64,000 nucleotides of DNA from Bradyrhizobium manausense (GTDB taxonomy: Bacteria > Pseudomonadota > Alphaproteobacteria > Rhizobiales > Xanthobacteraceae): NCBI RefSeq assembly GCF_018129685.1, contig NZ_JAFCLG010000003.1:1-64000 (forward strand), written 5' to 3'. The translations under genes were made by a program, and so were the position numbers. The notes below the pieces were generated by a model that did not search any database, was not told where the DNA came from, and saw only the letters and a program-made list of their open reading frames with translations. Within the stretch, counting starts at the first letter, position 1. Every line of letters begins with the position of its first letter. Below are positions 26,316 through 36,647 of this stretch, piece by piece.

Positions 26316-28061
26316 ATGAACCCCGGGGGCCGACCATCGACTTACGACATGTGGCGCTGGAGCTTCCTTTTCAACATGTGGCGTGGCCTCGTTCTGACCG
26401 TTCTCATCGTCTCGTCCTTGGCGACGATCGCGGCTGCCGACCCCCAGCTTGGCGACGACCTCGCGACCTGCCTCGATCGGCAGGCGAGCAATCAGGTGCG
26501 GCTGCCGGCTTGCAACAGCCTGCTCGACGCCAACAGGATCTCCGGCAAGGACAAGGCCGTCGCGCTGCTCGTGCGCGGCTTCGCGGAGCTGAACAAGAAC
26601 GATTTCGACCACGCCTTCGCCGATTTTTCCGCGGCTCGCGAAGCAGACCCCGACAATGTCGGCGCCATCGATGGTCAGGCCCAGGTCTATTGGCGCAAGG
26701 GCCAGGACGATCTTGCGATGGCCGCCTACAACCTCGCGCTGCAGAAGCGGCCCAATTACGGAGGCGCCTATAACGACCGCGGCTTGCTGTATATTCGCAA
26801 GGGCGCCTGGCAAAGCGCGCTGGATGATTACAACGCGACCATCAAGTACGCGCCGAAACTCCTGGTCGGCTGGACCAATCGCGCCCGTGTGCGCACGATG
26901 ATGAAGGACTACAATGGCGCGCTCTCGGACTTCGCCGAGGCAGCCAAAATCGACCCTAACGCTCCGCAGATCGCCAGCAATCGTTGCGTGACGTTCGCGG
27001 CGATGCGCCGCTTCGACGAGGCGCTCGCCGATTGCAACGGCATTCTGGAAAAGCAGCCGAAGAACCAGTATGTCCTTGCCAATCGCGCCGACACCTATCT
27101 CGCCAAGGGCGATGTGGATGCAGCGCTGAACGATTACAACGTCATCCTCCAGATCAACCCGAACAATGTCCGTGCCCATGCCGGGCGTGGCCAGGTGTTC
27201 GAGCGCAAGCAGGACCTGGCCCAGGCGCGTGCCGACTACCGCGCGGCCGCCTTTGCGCTCACGCCGTTCGACGAGATCGACACCTCGATGGCGCGCGCCA
27301 GCGCCAAGTCCCGCCTTGCCGCCCTCGAGCCGAAATCGCCGGCCGCGCGCGGGCCGCAGCGTCGCGTTGCACTGGTGGTCGGCAACGGAGCCTACCGCAA
27401 CGTTCATGCACTCAATAATCCGCCTCGCGACTCCAAGCTGATCGCAAACGCGCTCCGCGGCGTCGGCTTCCAGACGGTCACGTTGTCGAACGACCTCGGC
27501 CGCGACCAGTTCTTCGAGACGTTGCATGCTTTTGCGGCGGAAGCGGAGAAGGCGGACTGGGCCGTCGTCTACTATGCCGGCCACGGCTTCGAGATCGGCG
27601 GGGTGAATTACCTCGTGCCCGTCGATGCCAGGCTCGCGGTCGACAAGGACGCCGAGAAGGAAGCCGTGGCGCTCGAGCAGGTGGTCGCCGCAGTGGGGGG
27701 CGCGCGCAAGCTGCGCCTTGTGATCCTGGACGCCTGCCGTGACAATCCGTTTGCGCCGACCATGCAGCAAACCTTGTCGCTCAAGCTGGTCGACAAGGGC
27801 TTTTCGAACATCGAGCCCGGGATCGGCTTCATGGTCGTCTACGCCGCCAAGCACGGCGAGACCGCAATGGACGGCGATGGCGCAGACAGCCCGTTCGCGC
27901 TCGCGCTCGCCCACGAGGTGCAGCAACCGAATGTCGAAATTCGCAAACTGTTCGACATCGTCAGGGACGATGTTTGGTCCGCGACCAAGCACGCGCAGCA
28001 GCCCTTCATCTACGGCTCCCCGCCGGGCAGCGAGGACTTTTACTTCGTGGCGGGGAAGTGA
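26316..28061 (+). CDS. exported TPR-caspase (metacaspase-like) protein, copy 1
   Basis: A protein of about 581 residues. After a hydrophobic export signal (LVLTVLIVSSLATIAAA) come TPR repeats covering about residues 60-330 (GAYNDRGLLYIRKGAWQSAL, VGWTNRARVRTMMKDYNGAL). A C14 caspase-like domain follows (RVALVVGNGAYRNVHALNNP). The catalytic dyad is His423 in YYAGHGFE and Cys474 in ILDACRDNPF. Bacterial caspases of this class cut after basic residues or act in signalling; the target is unknown. ATG 26316 was chosen; 26349 or 26376 are also possible. The next gene is a tandem paralog. Confidence 0.88.
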   Translation: MNPGGRPSTYDMWRWSFLFNMWRGLVLTVLIVSSLATIAAADPQLGDDLATCLDRQASNQVRLPACNSLLDANRISGKDKAVALLVRGFAELNKNDFDHAFADFSAAREADPDNVGAIDGQAQVYWRKGQDDLAMAAYNLALQKRPNYGGAYNDRGLLYIRKGAWQSALDDYNATIKYAPKLLVGWTNRARVRTMMKDYNGALSDFAEAAKIDPNAPQIASNRCVTFAAMRRFDEALADCNGILEKQPKNQYVLANRADTYLAKGDVDAALNDYNVILQINPNNVRAHAGRGQVFERKQDLAQARADYRAAAFALTPFDEIDTSMARASAKSRLAALEPKSPAARGPQRRVALVVGNGAYRNVHALNNPPRDSKLIANALRGVGFQTVTLSNDLGRDQFFETLHAFAAEAEKADWAVVYYAGHGFEIGGVNYLVPVDARLAVDKDAEKEAVALEQVVAAVGGARKLRLVILDACRDNPFAPTMQQTLSLKLVDKGFSNIEPGIGFMVVYAAKHGETAMDGDGADSPFALALAHEVQQPNVEIRKLFDIVRDDVWSATKHAQQPFIYGSPPGSEDFYFVAGK

Positions 28062-28150
28062 CGGAAGCGCAGCGCTGTGTTAGCTGCGGGCTTCTGATGA
28101 AGCCCGACGGTCAATGATCGACCCGAGGGATGTGGTAAGGGTCCGACTAC

Positions 28151-29839
28151 ATGCTGCGCGTCGTTTGCCTGACAGTCGCCATACTCCTCCCGGGCGTCGT
28201 GATTGCCGCGGCCGAGCCCCAGCCCGGCGACGACCTCGCCGCCTGCCGCGACCGCCAGACCGAGACCCAGGCGCGGACGACGGCTTGCGAGAATCTGCTC
28301 AAGGCCAACAGGGTTACCGGCAAGGACAAGTCGCTCGCGCTGGTCATTCACGCGCAGGCGCTGATCAACAAGCGCGACTATGACCACGCGATCGAGACGC
28401 TGACGTCGGCGATCGAGGCCGATCCGGACAATGTCGGTGCCCTCAACGTGCGTGGTCTTGCCCATGAGCGCAAGGGCGAGGACGATCTGGCGATGGCCGA
28501 CTACAATCTCGCCATCCGGAAGCGGTCGAATTTCGGCTTCGCCTACAACAATCGCGGCACCATCCAGTTGCGCCGGGGTGCGCTGCAAAGCGCGCTCGAC
28601 GATTTCAACCTGTCGATCAAATATACGCCAAAATTCCTGCTCGGCTGGACCAATCGGGCCCGTGTGCGCACGCTGTTGAAGGACTATGACGGCGCCATTG
28701 CCGATTTCGCGGAGGCGGAGAAGATCGATCCGACCGCCCAGCAGATCGCCGGCAATCGCTGCACCACCTACGGCTTGATGGGGAAGTTCGACCAGGCCCT
28801 TGCCGATTGCAATGGTCTCGTCGAGAAGCAGCCGAAATACGGGTTCGCGCTCAACAATCGCGCCGACGTCTACATGATGAAGGGCGATCTCGACGCGGCA
28901 CTGAAGGACTACAATACGGTCATCGAGCTCTACCCGAACAATGTCCGTGCTCATTCCGGCCGCGGCCAGCTCTACGAGCGCAAGAAGGATCTCGCCCAGG
29001 CCCGCGCGGACTACCGCGCGGCGGCCTATGCGCTGACCAGCTTCGACGAGTACGACGTCGCCCGCGCCCGCACGATTGCGCAGGAGCGGCTCGCGGCGCT
29101 GACGCCGCAAATATCGGGGGGCGCGTCCAACGGGCGCCGCGTCGCGCTGGTGATCGGCAATGGGGCCTACAGGAACGTCCACGCGCTGCCCAATCCGCCG
29201 CGCGATGCGAAACTGATCGCGGGCGTGCTGCATGATGTCGGCTTCCAGACGGTGATCTCCGTCAGCGATTTGACACGCGACAAGTTCTTCGACGCGCTGA
29301 AGTCGTTTGCCGACGAAGCGGAGAAGGCCGACTGGGCGGTGGTCTATTATGCCGGCCACGGCTTCGAGATCGGCGGGGTGAATTATCTCGTTCCCGTCGA
29401 TGCCAAGCTCGCCGTCGACAAGGACGCCGAGACGCAAGCCGTTGCGCTCGAGCAGGTGATCGCAGCGGTGGGCGCTGCCAGAAAGGTGCGCCTGGTGATC
29501 CTCGATGCCTGCCGTGACAACCCGTTTGCCACGTCGATGCAGCACACACTGTCGCTGAAGCTCGTGGACAAGGGATTTTCCAACATCGAGCCCGGCGCCG
29601 GCTTCATGGTGGTCTATGCCGCCAAGCACGGCGAGACCGCGATCGACGGCGACAACGGCGCCGACAGCCCGTTCTCCACCGCACTGTCCCGCGAGATGAA
29701 GGTGCCGAAGGTCGAGATCCGAAAGCTGTTCGACATCGTCCGCGACGACGTCTGGGCCGCCACCCAGCACGTGCAGCAGCCGTTCACCTACGGCTCGCCG
29801 CCGGGCAGGGAGGATTTTTATTTTGTGGCGGGGAAGTAG
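28151..29839 (+). CDS. exported TPR-caspase (metacaspase-like) protein, copy 2
   Basis: A 562-residue paralog of the preceding protein, similar along its whole length. The signal peptide is VVCLTVAILLPGVVIAAA. TPR repeats occupy about residues 65-320 (NVRGLAHERKGEDDLAMADY, ADVYMMKGDLDAALKDYN). The caspase domain starts at RRVALVIGNGAYRNVHALPN, with His403 in YYAGHGFE and Cys454 in ILDACRDNPF. Both catalytic residues are intact, so neither copy is decaying. The start lies 89 bp after copy 1. The product should sit in the periplasm or be membrane-tethered. A 13-bp-stem hairpin follows the stop codon. Confidence 0.9.
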   Translation: MLRVVCLTVAILLPGVVIAAAEPQPGDDLAACRDRQTETQARTTACENLLKANRVTGKDKSLALVIHAQALINKRDYDHAIETLTSAIEADPDNVGALNVRGLAHERKGEDDLAMADYNLAIRKRSNFGFAYNNRGTIQLRRGALQSALDDFNLSIKYTPKFLLGWTNRARVRTLLKDYDGAIADFAEAEKIDPTAQQIAGNRCTTYGLMGKFDQALADCNGLVEKQPKYGFALNNRADVYMMKGDLDAALKDYNTVIELYPNNVRAHSGRGQLYERKKDLAQARADYRAAAYALTSFDEYDVARARTIAQERLAALTPQISGGASNGRRVALVIGNGAYRNVHALPNPPRDAKLIAGVLHDVGFQTVISVSDLTRDKFFDALKSFADEAEKADWAVVYYAGHGFEIGGVNYLVPVDAKLAVDKDAETQAVALEQVIAAVGAARKVRLVILDACRDNPFATSMQHTLSLKLVDKGFSNIEPGAGFMVVYAAKHGETAIDGDNGADSPFSTALSREMKVPKVEIRKLFDIVRDDVWAATQHVQQPFTYGSPPGREDFYFVAGK

Positions 29840-29871
29840 GGTGGGTTACGCCTTCGGCTAACCCACCCTAC
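29836..29871. terminator. perfect palindrome between convergent genes
   Basis: GTAGGGTGGGTTA (29836-29848) and TAACCCACCCTAC (29859-29871) make a perfect 13-bp stem with a 10-nt loop. It overlaps the end of the caspase gene and lies 6 bp from the convergent helicase stop, so it probably acts as a two-way terminator. The same GTAGGGTGGGTTA hairpin is a dispersed repeat in many genomes, including Bradyrhizobium. Confidence 0.7.
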
Positions 29872-29877
29872 GGAGGG

Positions 29878-30993
29878 TCACACCACGATGCTCAACCGCT
29901 TCGCCGCCCGCGTAATGCCCGTATACAGCCACCGCGCCCTCGAATCCTGAAACGCAAAACTCTCGTCGAACAGCACGACGTCGTCCCATTGCGAGCCCTG
30001 CGACTTGTGCACGGTCAGCACGTAGCCGTAGTCGAACTCGTCATAGGGCTTGCGCTGCTCCCAGGCGATCTGCTCGACGCCGCCCTCGAAGCAATCGGCG
30101 CGTACCGAGACCTTCGTGACCTTGTGCCCGAACTCCTCGTCCGGCGAGAGCCGCATCGAGAGGATGCGCGATTTCGAGCGCGAGGTATTGCGTGATTTGA
30201 CGCGCCAGAGGCCGCCGTTGAACAGGCCCTTCTTGCGGTTGTTGCGCAGGCAGACCAGCTTGTCGCCGGCGACCGGAAAGACGTCCTCGATGTTCTGGCG
30301 CTGCCGCACCCGCATGTTGTAGGCGCGCCTGGTGTTGTTGCGGCCGACCAGCACCTGGTCGGCGCCCATGACGCGATCGGGATCGAGTTCTTTCCGCGAC
30401 ACCACCTCGCTCTCGCCGTAGCGGCCGATGTCGAGCTCGCGGCCCTCGCGGACGTCCATCGACATCCGCACGATCGGATCGTCCTGGGCCTGGCGGTGCA
30501 CCTCGGTGAGCATCGCATCGGGCTCGGTATTGGTGAAGAAGCCGCCGCCCTGGATCGGCGGCAGCTGGGCGGGATCGCCCAGCACCAGCAGCGGGCAGTC
30601 GAACGACATCAGGTCGCGACCGAGCTCCGCGTCGACCATCGAGCACTCGTCGATCACGATCAGCTTGGCCTTCGAGGCCGGAGCGTCGTCCCACAATTCA
30701 AAACTCGGCTGCTCCTCGCCGGATTCGCGGGCGCGGTAGATCAGCGAGTGGATGGTGGAGGCGTCGTCGCAGCCCTTGTTGCGCATGACGAGGGCCGCCT
30801 TTCCGGTGAAGGCGGCGAATTTCACCTCGCCGTCGACGCCCTCGGCGATATGCCGCGCCAGCGTGGTCTTGCCGGTGCCGGCAAAGCCGAACAGGCGAAA
30901 CACCGGCGGCGTGCCGTTGCGGCCGGGCTTTGCCTTGAGCCAATCGCCGACGGCCTTGAGCGCGGCATCCTGATGCGGGGTGAAATTGGCCAT
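29878..30993 (-). CDS. RecD-like ATP-dependent DNA helicase
   Basis: A 371-residue superfamily 1 helicase, far shorter than RecD2 and lacking its N-terminal domain. Motif I is GFAGTGKTTL (residues about 36-45), then TGKAALVMRNKGC and the Walker B DECSMVD. Motif III is VLGDPAQLPPI. C-terminal motifs V and VI read TVHKSQGSQWDDVVLF and YTGITRAAKRL. The motifs are complete, so it should unwind or translocate on DNA 5'-3' like RecD relatives. It appears to be a single gene, convergent with the caspase pair. Confidence 0.9.
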   Translation of the reverse strand: MANFTPHQDAALKAVGDWLKAKPGRNGTPPVFRLFGFAGTGKTTLARHIAEGVDGEVKFAAFTGKAALVMRNKGCDDASTIHSLIYRARESGEEQPSFELWDDAPASKAKLIVIDECSMVDAELGRDLMSFDCPLLVLGDPAQLPPIQGGGFFTNTEPDAMLTEVHRQAQDDPIVRMSMDVREGRELDIGRYGESEVVSRKELDPDRVMGADQVLVGRNNTRRAYNMRVRQRQNIEDVFPVAGDKLVCLRNNRKKGLFNGGLWRVKSRNTSRSKSRILSMRLSPDEEFGHKVTKVSVRADCFEGGVEQIAWEQRKPYDEFDYGYVLTVHKSQGSQWDDVVLFDESFAFQDSRARWLYTGITRAAKRLSIVV

Positions 30994-31119
30994 ATCTGTC
31001 TTGAGGAGCGGCGAAACCGCGCGGTGCGATTCGCTATCCGCTCAAAACTAACCATTCCCCCTCCAGGTTCAAGGCTCGCCCGTCCTGCAGGCCTTGCCAT
31101 TCGGCAGCGGCTCCCGGAG

Positions 31120-32211
31120 CTACTTCTCGATCTTGTCGTGAAGCTGCCAGAACCGAAGTGTTCGCTCTGCGGTCGCTGCGGATAGCCGGCCGAAATCGGC
31201 GCACGCCAGCTTCAAGGTGGCGTCGTCGATGCGGTGCTTCGCCGGGCGATTGCGAAGAACTTTCTCGACCGTTGTCCAGCTCAGGCTGGCCGATTTGCAC
31301 GGGATCAGGACAAGGTCGGCACGGGGACCTTCCAGAACCCTTGCCATCAATTCGGTCGGCGCGCAGTTGTTGAGCAGGCCAAGCGCGGCGGCGACCTCGT
31401 CGAACTTCTTGTACTCGGCGAACCTGCCGATGGCTGCATCGTTCAGTTCGTTGAGACCTTTCATTCGCTTGACCGCAGCTTCGGCCATCGCGAAATCCCG
31501 CGTCGGGGAGTCCGGGGCGACGTGCTTCTTGATCGTGGCCAGGATGCGCTTGATCTCCTCCTCGAGCTCGGGAGGCGCTATCGTCGCGAGACGCGCGCGT
31601 ACCGCTTCGGTCGCGCGCTGCAGCAAGTCGCGGAGAAATTTGATCGGGAGGTCGATCCGCAGCCCAAGTATCTCGGCGAGGTTTTCGTCCTCCTCCGCAT
31701 GTGCGACCATTCCACCATAGCCCGCCTCGGAGAAGCGTGCCGTCGTGTTGTCGGCAAGCCTTCTGATGACCTTGCGCTCACCTCGCTCGACCAGCACGTC
31801 GGTGACGTCCTCGGGGAGGTTTTGGCGGCCTGAAATAGCAAGCAGGTGGTCCTGGCCTTTCGCCTTGGCGATCGCGACCAGCGTCGGGGTGCTCAGGCGC
31901 ACGGAGTCGGTCAGCACCTTGCCGGCGACGGCGATCTCGTCGTCCCAGGCGAGGCTTTCGAGCACTCCCGTCGGCGCGTAATCCAGCGGGGCAAGGCGAT
32001 CGCCGAGCTCGGCCCTGACGCGGCTCTCGACCCGAGCGACCAGATGCGAGAGCACATGATCGAACACCTCGACTTGATCGTCGCTGAGACGCTCTCCCTG
32101 GTCGAGAAACAGGTCGGTCACCCGTCGCAAGGTCTCGACACGCTTGGCGGAGGAGCCGTTGCGAACGGCGTCCTCGAGTTCGTCGATGATGGAATTCGTC
32201 TGCGGCTGCAT
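31120..32211 (-). CDS. DUF2336 protein
   Basis: A protein of about 363 residues matching the alpha-helical, HEAT-like DUF2336 family of alphaproteobacteria (SSAKRVETLRRVTDLFLDQG, LSDDQVEVFDHVLSHLVARV, FLRDLLQRATEAVRARL). A relative in other alphaproteobacteria is linked to flagellar or cell-cycle control, but that cannot be assumed here. ATG 32211 (MQPQTNSIIDELE) was preferred over ATG 32268, which adds 19 residues unlike the family; neither has a clear Shine-Dalgarno. It lies between the helicase and the nap genes and is probably a single gene. Confidence 0.82.
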   Translation of the reverse strand: MQPQTNSIIDELEDAVRNGSSAKRVETLRRVTDLFLDQGERLSDDQVEVFDHVLSHLVARVESRVRAELGDRLAPLDYAPTGVLESLAWDDEIAVAGKVLTDSVRLSTPTLVAIAKAKGQDHLLAISGRQNLPEDVTDVLVERGERKVIRRLADNTTARFSEAGYGGMVAHAEEDENLAEILGLRIDLPIKFLRDLLQRATEAVRARLATIAPPELEEEIKRILATIKKHVAPDSPTRDFAMAEAAVKRMKGLNELNDAAIGRFAEYKKFDEVAAALGLLNNCAPTELMARVLEGPRADLVLIPCKSASLSWTTVEKVLRNRPAKHRIDDATLKLACADFGRLSAATAERTLRFWQLHDKIEK

Positions 32212-32398
32212 CACGCTGTTCTGGCCATGGCAGTGGACAAAGCACGGCTTTCGGCCGTCCTTTGGCATGATCGCGCTGGCAGCTTAAACAGCGGATAATG
32301 GGGTGGTAAGATGAGACCTTGAATGGAATTTTTGTTATCGAGAATTGGTAGCCGCGTACGCTGGCGCGCCCGCCTCTCGCAACGAGGTTAGTCGGTGG

Positions 32399-33040
32399 TT
32401 ACTGCCAGCCGGGAACGCCGCGCATATCGGGCAGATGGTGCGCAATGCCCTTGTGGCAGTCGATGCAGGTCTTCTCGCCGGTGAACAGGAAGCGCTGATG
32501 CGCCACCGAGGCACGCGGCGACTGCTTGGTGATGTCCATGGAATCGGCGCTGTGGCAGTTGCGGCATTCCAGGGAATCATTGGCCTTGAAGCGCGCCCAT
32601 TCATGCGCGGCCAGCTCGAGGCGCTTGTCCTGGAATTTCTCCCTCGTGTCGATCGTGCCGAAGATCTTGCCCCAGACCTCCTTGGACGCCTGCATCTTGC
32701 GCGCGATCTTGTCGGTCCATTTGTGCGGGACATGGCAGTCCGGACAGGTCGCGCGCACGCCGGAGCGGTTGCTGAAATGGATGGTCGACTTCAGTTCGGC
32801 GAAGACGTTCTCGCGCATCTCGTGGCAGCCGGTGCAGAATTTCTCGGTGTTGGTCAATTCCAGCGCGGTATTGAAGCCGCCCCAGAAGATGACGCCGGCG
32901 GCAAAGCCTGCGAGCACCAGCGTGCCGAGCGCGAAGACCGTGCTCGGCCGCGACAGCACGCCCCACAGCTCGAGCGCGAAATCCAGGGCGCGCGCGATGA
33001 AGCCGCGTTGCGCTTTTGGCTCTTCAGCGGCCGTCGTCAT
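32399..33040 (-). CDS. napC: tetraheme c-type cytochrome NapC
   Basis: A 213-residue NapC/NirT protein. One N-terminal membrane helix ([20 protein letters not shown], about residues 35-55) anchors a periplasmic domain with four heme-binding motifs: CTGCH, CPDCH, CRNCH and CIDCH. It takes electrons from quinol and passes them to NapB. The start ATG 33040 overlaps the napB stop (ATGA). It is the last gene of the nap operon. The longer upstream open frame is out of step with the family. Confidence 0.96.
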   Translation of the reverse strand: MTTAAEEPKAQRGFIARALDFALELWGVLSRPSTVFALGTLVLAGFAAGVIFWGGFNTALELTNTEKFCTGCHEMRENVFAELKSTIHFSNRSGVRATCPDCHVPHKWTDKIARKMQASKEVWGKIFGTIDTREKFQDKRLELAAHEWARFKANDSLECRNCHSADSMDITKQSPRASVAHQRFLFTGEKTCIDCHKGIAHHLPDMRGVPGWQ

Positions 33041-33507
33041 CGCCGGCCACCCGGGCTTGCACGCGACAGCAGCGTGTCGATGTCGGTGAAGTCGTTGCTG
33101 ACCGGCGGCGTCGCGGTGTTCTGCGGCACGTGGCATTCGGTGCAGAAGAAGCGGCGCGGCGAGATCGAGGCCAGGAACTGGCCGTCTCGGTCCATGAAGT
33201 GCGTGATCGAGACCATCGGGGCCTGCGATTCGGCGATGCGCGCCCGCGCGTGGCAGGACAGGCACTTGTTGCCGTTGAGGTCGACCTGATAGCCGTCGAT
33301 CGAATGCGGGATGACCGGCGGCTGCTCCGGATAGTTGCGCACCTCCCGCTCGGAGGTGTTGCGGTTCGGCAGCATCGGCGGCGCCGCGCCCTCGTCATTG
33401 AGCGGGGTCGGGCCGCGCAGGCCCGATGTCACCGTCTGCGCGGTCAGCGAGCTTGCGGCTGCGGCGATGGCGCAGGCGAGCAGGGCTATGCCAAATCGTT
33501 TCATCAT
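33037..33507 (-). CDS. napB: diheme cytochrome c subunit NapB
   Basis: A 156-residue periplasmic electron-transfer subunit of nitrate reductase. It has a signal peptide ([20 protein letters not shown]) and two heme motifs, CLSCH and CTECH, spaced as usual. [20 protein letters not shown] is characteristic of NapB. The start (ATG ATG at 33507/33504) overlaps the napA stop, and its own stop overlaps napC, so the three are translationally coupled. Confidence 0.96.
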   Translation of the reverse strand: MMKRFGIALLACAIAAAASSLTAQTVTSGLRGPTPLNDEGAAPPMLPNRNTSEREVRNYPEQPPVIPHSIDGYQVDLNGNKCLSCHARARIAESQAPMVSITHFMDRDGQFLASISPRRFFCTECHVPQNTATPPVSNDFTDIDTLLSRASPGGRR

Positions 33508-36017
33508 GACTGGGTCACCCGCTCGATGCGCACCGCGCATTTCTTGTAGTCGGTCTGCAGCGAGATCGGATCGGTGGCGTCCAGCGTCACCTTGTTGATC
33601 AGCTTGGATTCGTCGAACCACGGCACGAACACCAGCCCGCGCGGCGGCCGGTCGCGGCCGCGCGTCTCGACGCGGGCGCGGATGAAGCCGCGGCGGGATT
33701 CCACCTTCACCTCGTCGCCGCGCCGGAGCTTGGCCTCCTGCGCGTCGTCGGGATGCATGAAGCACACGGCTTCGGGAAACGCCTTGTAGAGCTCGGGCAC
33801 GCGGCGCGTCATGGTGCCGGAATGCCAGTGCTCCAGCACGCGGCCGGTCGAGAGCCAGAACGGATAGTCGTTGTCGGGCGATTCCGCCGGCGGTTCGTAA
33901 GGCAGCGCGAAGATGCGCGCCTTGCCGTCGGGATAGCCGTAAAACTGCACGTCCGCGCCCTGCTTGACGTAGGGATCGCTGCCCTCACGGAAGCGCCACT
34001 TGGTTTCCTGGCCGTTGACGACGGGCCAGCGCAGGCCGCGCTCCCGGTGATAGGTGTCGAACGGCGCGAGGTCGTGGCCATGGCCGCGGCCGAAGCTGGC
34101 ATATTCCTCGAACAGGCCCTTGTGGACGTAGAAGCCGAACGCCTTGGACTCGTCGTTGAGATAGCCCTGCTCGATGTCGGTAACAGGAAACTTGTCGACC
34201 TGGCCGTTCCTGTAGAGCACGTCGAACAGCGTCTTGCCGCGCACCTCGGACCTCTTGGCGATCAGCTCCTCCGGCCAGACCTCTTCGATCTTGAAGCGCT
34301 TGGAGAATTCCATCAGCTGCCACAGATCGGACTTGGCCTCGCCGGGCGCCTGGACGAGCTGGTGCCAGAATTGCGTGCGCCGCTCGGCATTGCCGTAGGC
34401 GCCTTCCTTCTCCACCCACATCGCGGTCGGCAGGATCAGATCGGCGGCGAGCGCCGTCACCGACGGATAGGCATCCGAGACCACGATGAAATTGTCGGGA
34501 TTGCGGAAGCCTGGGTAGGTTTCCTCGTTGGCGTTGGGACCGGCCTGGAGGTTGTTGTTGACCTGCACCCAATAGGCGTTGATCAGGCCGTCTTTCAGCA
34601 TCCGGCTCTGCAGCACGGCATGAGCGCCGTTCTTGTCGGGAATGGTGCCCTCGGGCAGCAGCCAGATGTGCTCTGCCTTGTCGCGGTGCTCCTTGTTGGT
34701 CACGACCATGTCGGCGGGCAGGCGGTGCGAGAAGGTGCCGACCTCGCGCGCGGTGCCGCAGGCCGAGGGCTGGCCGGTTAGCGAGAACGGGCTGTTGCCG
34801 GGCGAGGAGATTTTCCCCGTGAGGAGATGGATGTTGTAGACGAGGTTGTTGCACCAGACGCCGCGGGTGTGCTGGTTGAAACCCATGGTCCAGAACGAGA
34901 CCACTTTTGTCTTGGGATCGGCATAGAGCTCGGCCAGCGCCTCCAGCCGGTTGAGCGGCACGCCGGACATCTTTGCAGCCTTCTCCAGCGTGTAGTCCGA
35001 GACGAACTTGACGTAGTCGTCATAGCTCATGTCGGTGGAGTCGTTCGCCTTGGCCGCCCCGGTCGCCTTCTTTTGCAATGGATGCTCCGGCCGCAGGCCG
35101 TAGCCGATGTCGGTCTGCCCGCGCCTGAACACGGTATGCGCGGCCACAAAATCCTTGTTGACGCGGCCGGTCTGGATGATGTGGTTGGCGATGGCGTTGA
35201 GGAGGTAGAGATCGGTCTGCGGCTTGAACACCATGCCGATGTCGGCAAGGTCGAACGAGCGGTGCTCGAAGGTCGAGAGCACGGCGACGCGGACATGCGG
35301 CGCGGACAGCCGCCGGTCGGCAAGACGGGTCCACAGGATCGGATGCATCTCCGCCATGTTGGAGCCCCACAGCACGAAGGCATCGGTGGCCTCGATGTCG
35401 TCATAGCAGCCGGCCGGCTCGTCGATGCCGAAGGTGCGCATCATGCCGGCCACGGCGGAGGCCATGCAGTGCCGCGCATTGGGATCGATGTTGTTGGTGC
35501 GGAAGCCGGCCTTGTAGAGTTTCGAGGCGGCGTAACCTTCCCAGATCGTCCATTGCCCGGAGCCGAACATGGCGAGCCCGTTCGGCCCGCGCTTTTTCAG
35601 CGTTTCCTTCCACTTCGCCTCCATGATGTCGAAAGCTTCGGTCCAGGTGACAGGCGTGAACTCGCCGTTCTTGTCGTATTTGCCGTTCGTCTTACGCAGC
35701 ATCGGCTGCGTCAGCCGGTCATGGCCGTACATGATCTTGGAGAGGAAGTAGCCCTTGACGCAGTTGAGGCCGCGGTTGACCTCGGCCTTGGTGTCGCCGT
35801 GGGTGGCGACGACCCTGTTGTCCTTGGTCGCGACCATCACCGAGCAGCCGGTGCCGCAGAAGCGGCAGGCGGCCTTGTCCCATTTCAGTTCGGCGACGTC
35901 ACGCTCGGCGACGAGATTGGCGGCGAGCGCCGGCACCGGCATGCCCGCGGCAGCCGCCGCGATGGCGGCGGCTTCGAGCTTCAGCATCTGGCGGCGATCG
36001 AGCTTTGGCGATGTCAT
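33504..36017 (-). CDS. napA: periplasmic nitrate reductase catalytic subunit
   Basis: An 837-residue molybdenum enzyme that reduces nitrate to nitrite in the periplasm. A Tat signal ([20 protein letters not shown]) is followed by the 4Fe-4S site [17 protein letters not shown] with the fourth Cys in [24 protein letters not shown] carries the Cys that binds the Mo-bis-MGD cofactor region. The C-terminal dinucleotide-binding domain is complete. Length is normal for NapA. It works with NapB and NapC, and NapD probably guards its Tat signal. Confidence 0.97.
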   Translation of the reverse strand: MTSPKLDRRQMLKLEAAAIAAAAAGMPVPALAANLVAERDVAELKWDKAACRFCGTGCSVMVATKDNRVVATHGDTKAEVNRGLNCVKGYFLSKIMYGHDRLTQPMLRKTNGKYDKNGEFTPVTWTEAFDIMEAKWKETLKKRGPNGLAMFGSGQWTIWEGYAASKLYKAGFRTNNIDPNARHCMASAVAGMMRTFGIDEPAGCYDDIEATDAFVLWGSNMAEMHPILWTRLADRRLSAPHVRVAVLSTFEHRSFDLADIGMVFKPQTDLYLLNAIANHIIQTGRVNKDFVAAHTVFRRGQTDIGYGLRPEHPLQKKATGAAKANDSTDMSYDDYVKFVSDYTLEKAAKMSGVPLNRLEALAELYADPKTKVVSFWTMGFNQHTRGVWCNNLVYNIHLLTGKISSPGNSPFSLTGQPSACGTAREVGTFSHRLPADMVVTNKEHRDKAEHIWLLPEGTIPDKNGAHAVLQSRMLKDGLINAYWVQVNNNLQAGPNANEETYPGFRNPDNFIVVSDAYPSVTALAADLILPTAMWVEKEGAYGNAERRTQFWHQLVQAPGEAKSDLWQLMEFSKRFKIEEVWPEELIAKRSEVRGKTLFDVLYRNGQVDKFPVTDIEQGYLNDESKAFGFYVHKGLFEEYASFGRGHGHDLAPFDTYHRERGLRWPVVNGQETKWRFREGSDPYVKQGADVQFYGYPDGKARIFALPYEPPAESPDNDYPFWLSTGRVLEHWHSGTMTRRVPELYKAFPEAVCFMHPDDAQEAKLRRGDEVKVESRRGFIRARVETRGRDRPPRGLVFVPWFDESKLINKVTLDATDPISLQTDYKKCAVRIERVTQS

Positions 36018-36034
36018 GATGGCTCTCCCGTCCC

Positions 36035-36346
36035 TCAGGTTTCGATGGCGTGGAAAACGAGCGCCGCGGAATAGACGTCGCGCAGCGACTGGATGGTGTT
36101 GAGCAGGGTGCCGAGGCTGCCGGCGTCGGGCGCTTCGGTGACGACGACGAGCTTGCCGCGCGCGTCGCGGCCATGGATCTCGCAGCCTGGAAGTGCCGCG
36201 ATCTCCGCTTCCAGCGCGGCGAGGCGCTCGGGGCGCGCCTGCACGATGATGCTGGCGATCTCGCAGCCCGGCGGGGTGACGACGCGCTCGGTGCCGAGAA
36301 CCCGGCCGGTGATCAATGCACGGCGGTTGAGTGTGGCGTGAGCCAT
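36035..36346 (-). CDS. napD: NapA maturation chaperone NapD
   Basis: A 103-residue cytoplasmic protein of the NapD family, which binds the NapA Tat signal until the cofactor is inserted. Visible features are [20 protein letters not shown] and [20 protein letters not shown] with a ferredoxin-like fold pattern. ATG 36346 (MAHATLNRR) is preferred; the frame to 36376 would overlap napE. It lies 17 bp before napA. Confidence 0.93.
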   Translation of the reverse strand: MAHATLNRRALITGRVLGTERVVTPPGCEIASIIVQARPERLAALEAEIAALPGCEIHGRDARGKLVVVTEAPDAGSLGTLLNTIQSLRDVYSAALVFHAIET

Positions 36347-36372
36347 GATGCCTGTCTTTCGCTGCGAGGGGA

Positions 36373-36558
36373 TCAATGCGGGGAGGATGGCGGGCCGGGA
36401 GGGCCGGCGAACATCTGGTAGATCCAGACGCTCAAGCCGTATGAGCCGACCGTTCCGACCGCGAGGGCGGGCATCACGACCGCGGTCAGGAACAGGAAAG
36501 CGAAAATCTCCATGCGCTTGCGGCGCACGCGCGATGTCGCGTCGTCAGGGGCCGACAT
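36373..36558 (-). CDS. napE: periplasmic nitrate reductase small membrane protein NapE
   Basis: A 61-residue protein with one membrane helix ([20 protein letters not shown]) and the conserved KRMEIFAF lead-in and [18 protein letters not shown] end of NapE. It is the first gene of napEDABC. Its function in nitrate reduction is not settled. A FixK/FNR box is centred about 97 nt upstream. Confidence 0.92.
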   Translation of the reverse strand: MSAPDDATSRVRRKRMEIFAFLFLTAVVMPALAVGTVGSYGLSVWIYQMFAGPPGPPSSPH

Positions 36559-36647
36559 ATTCGGTCTCTATGAATGGTATGGGGAATCGGGACGGCATCC
36601 GGGCCGTTGCCTTGCTGCATGTTTGATGCAGCGGGCCGGCCGACGCG

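Noticed and set aside
26313..29770. Two long minus-strand frames opposite the TPR-caspase genes
   Set aside because: They are antisense shadows. The plus-strand proteins have complete domains and signal peptides.
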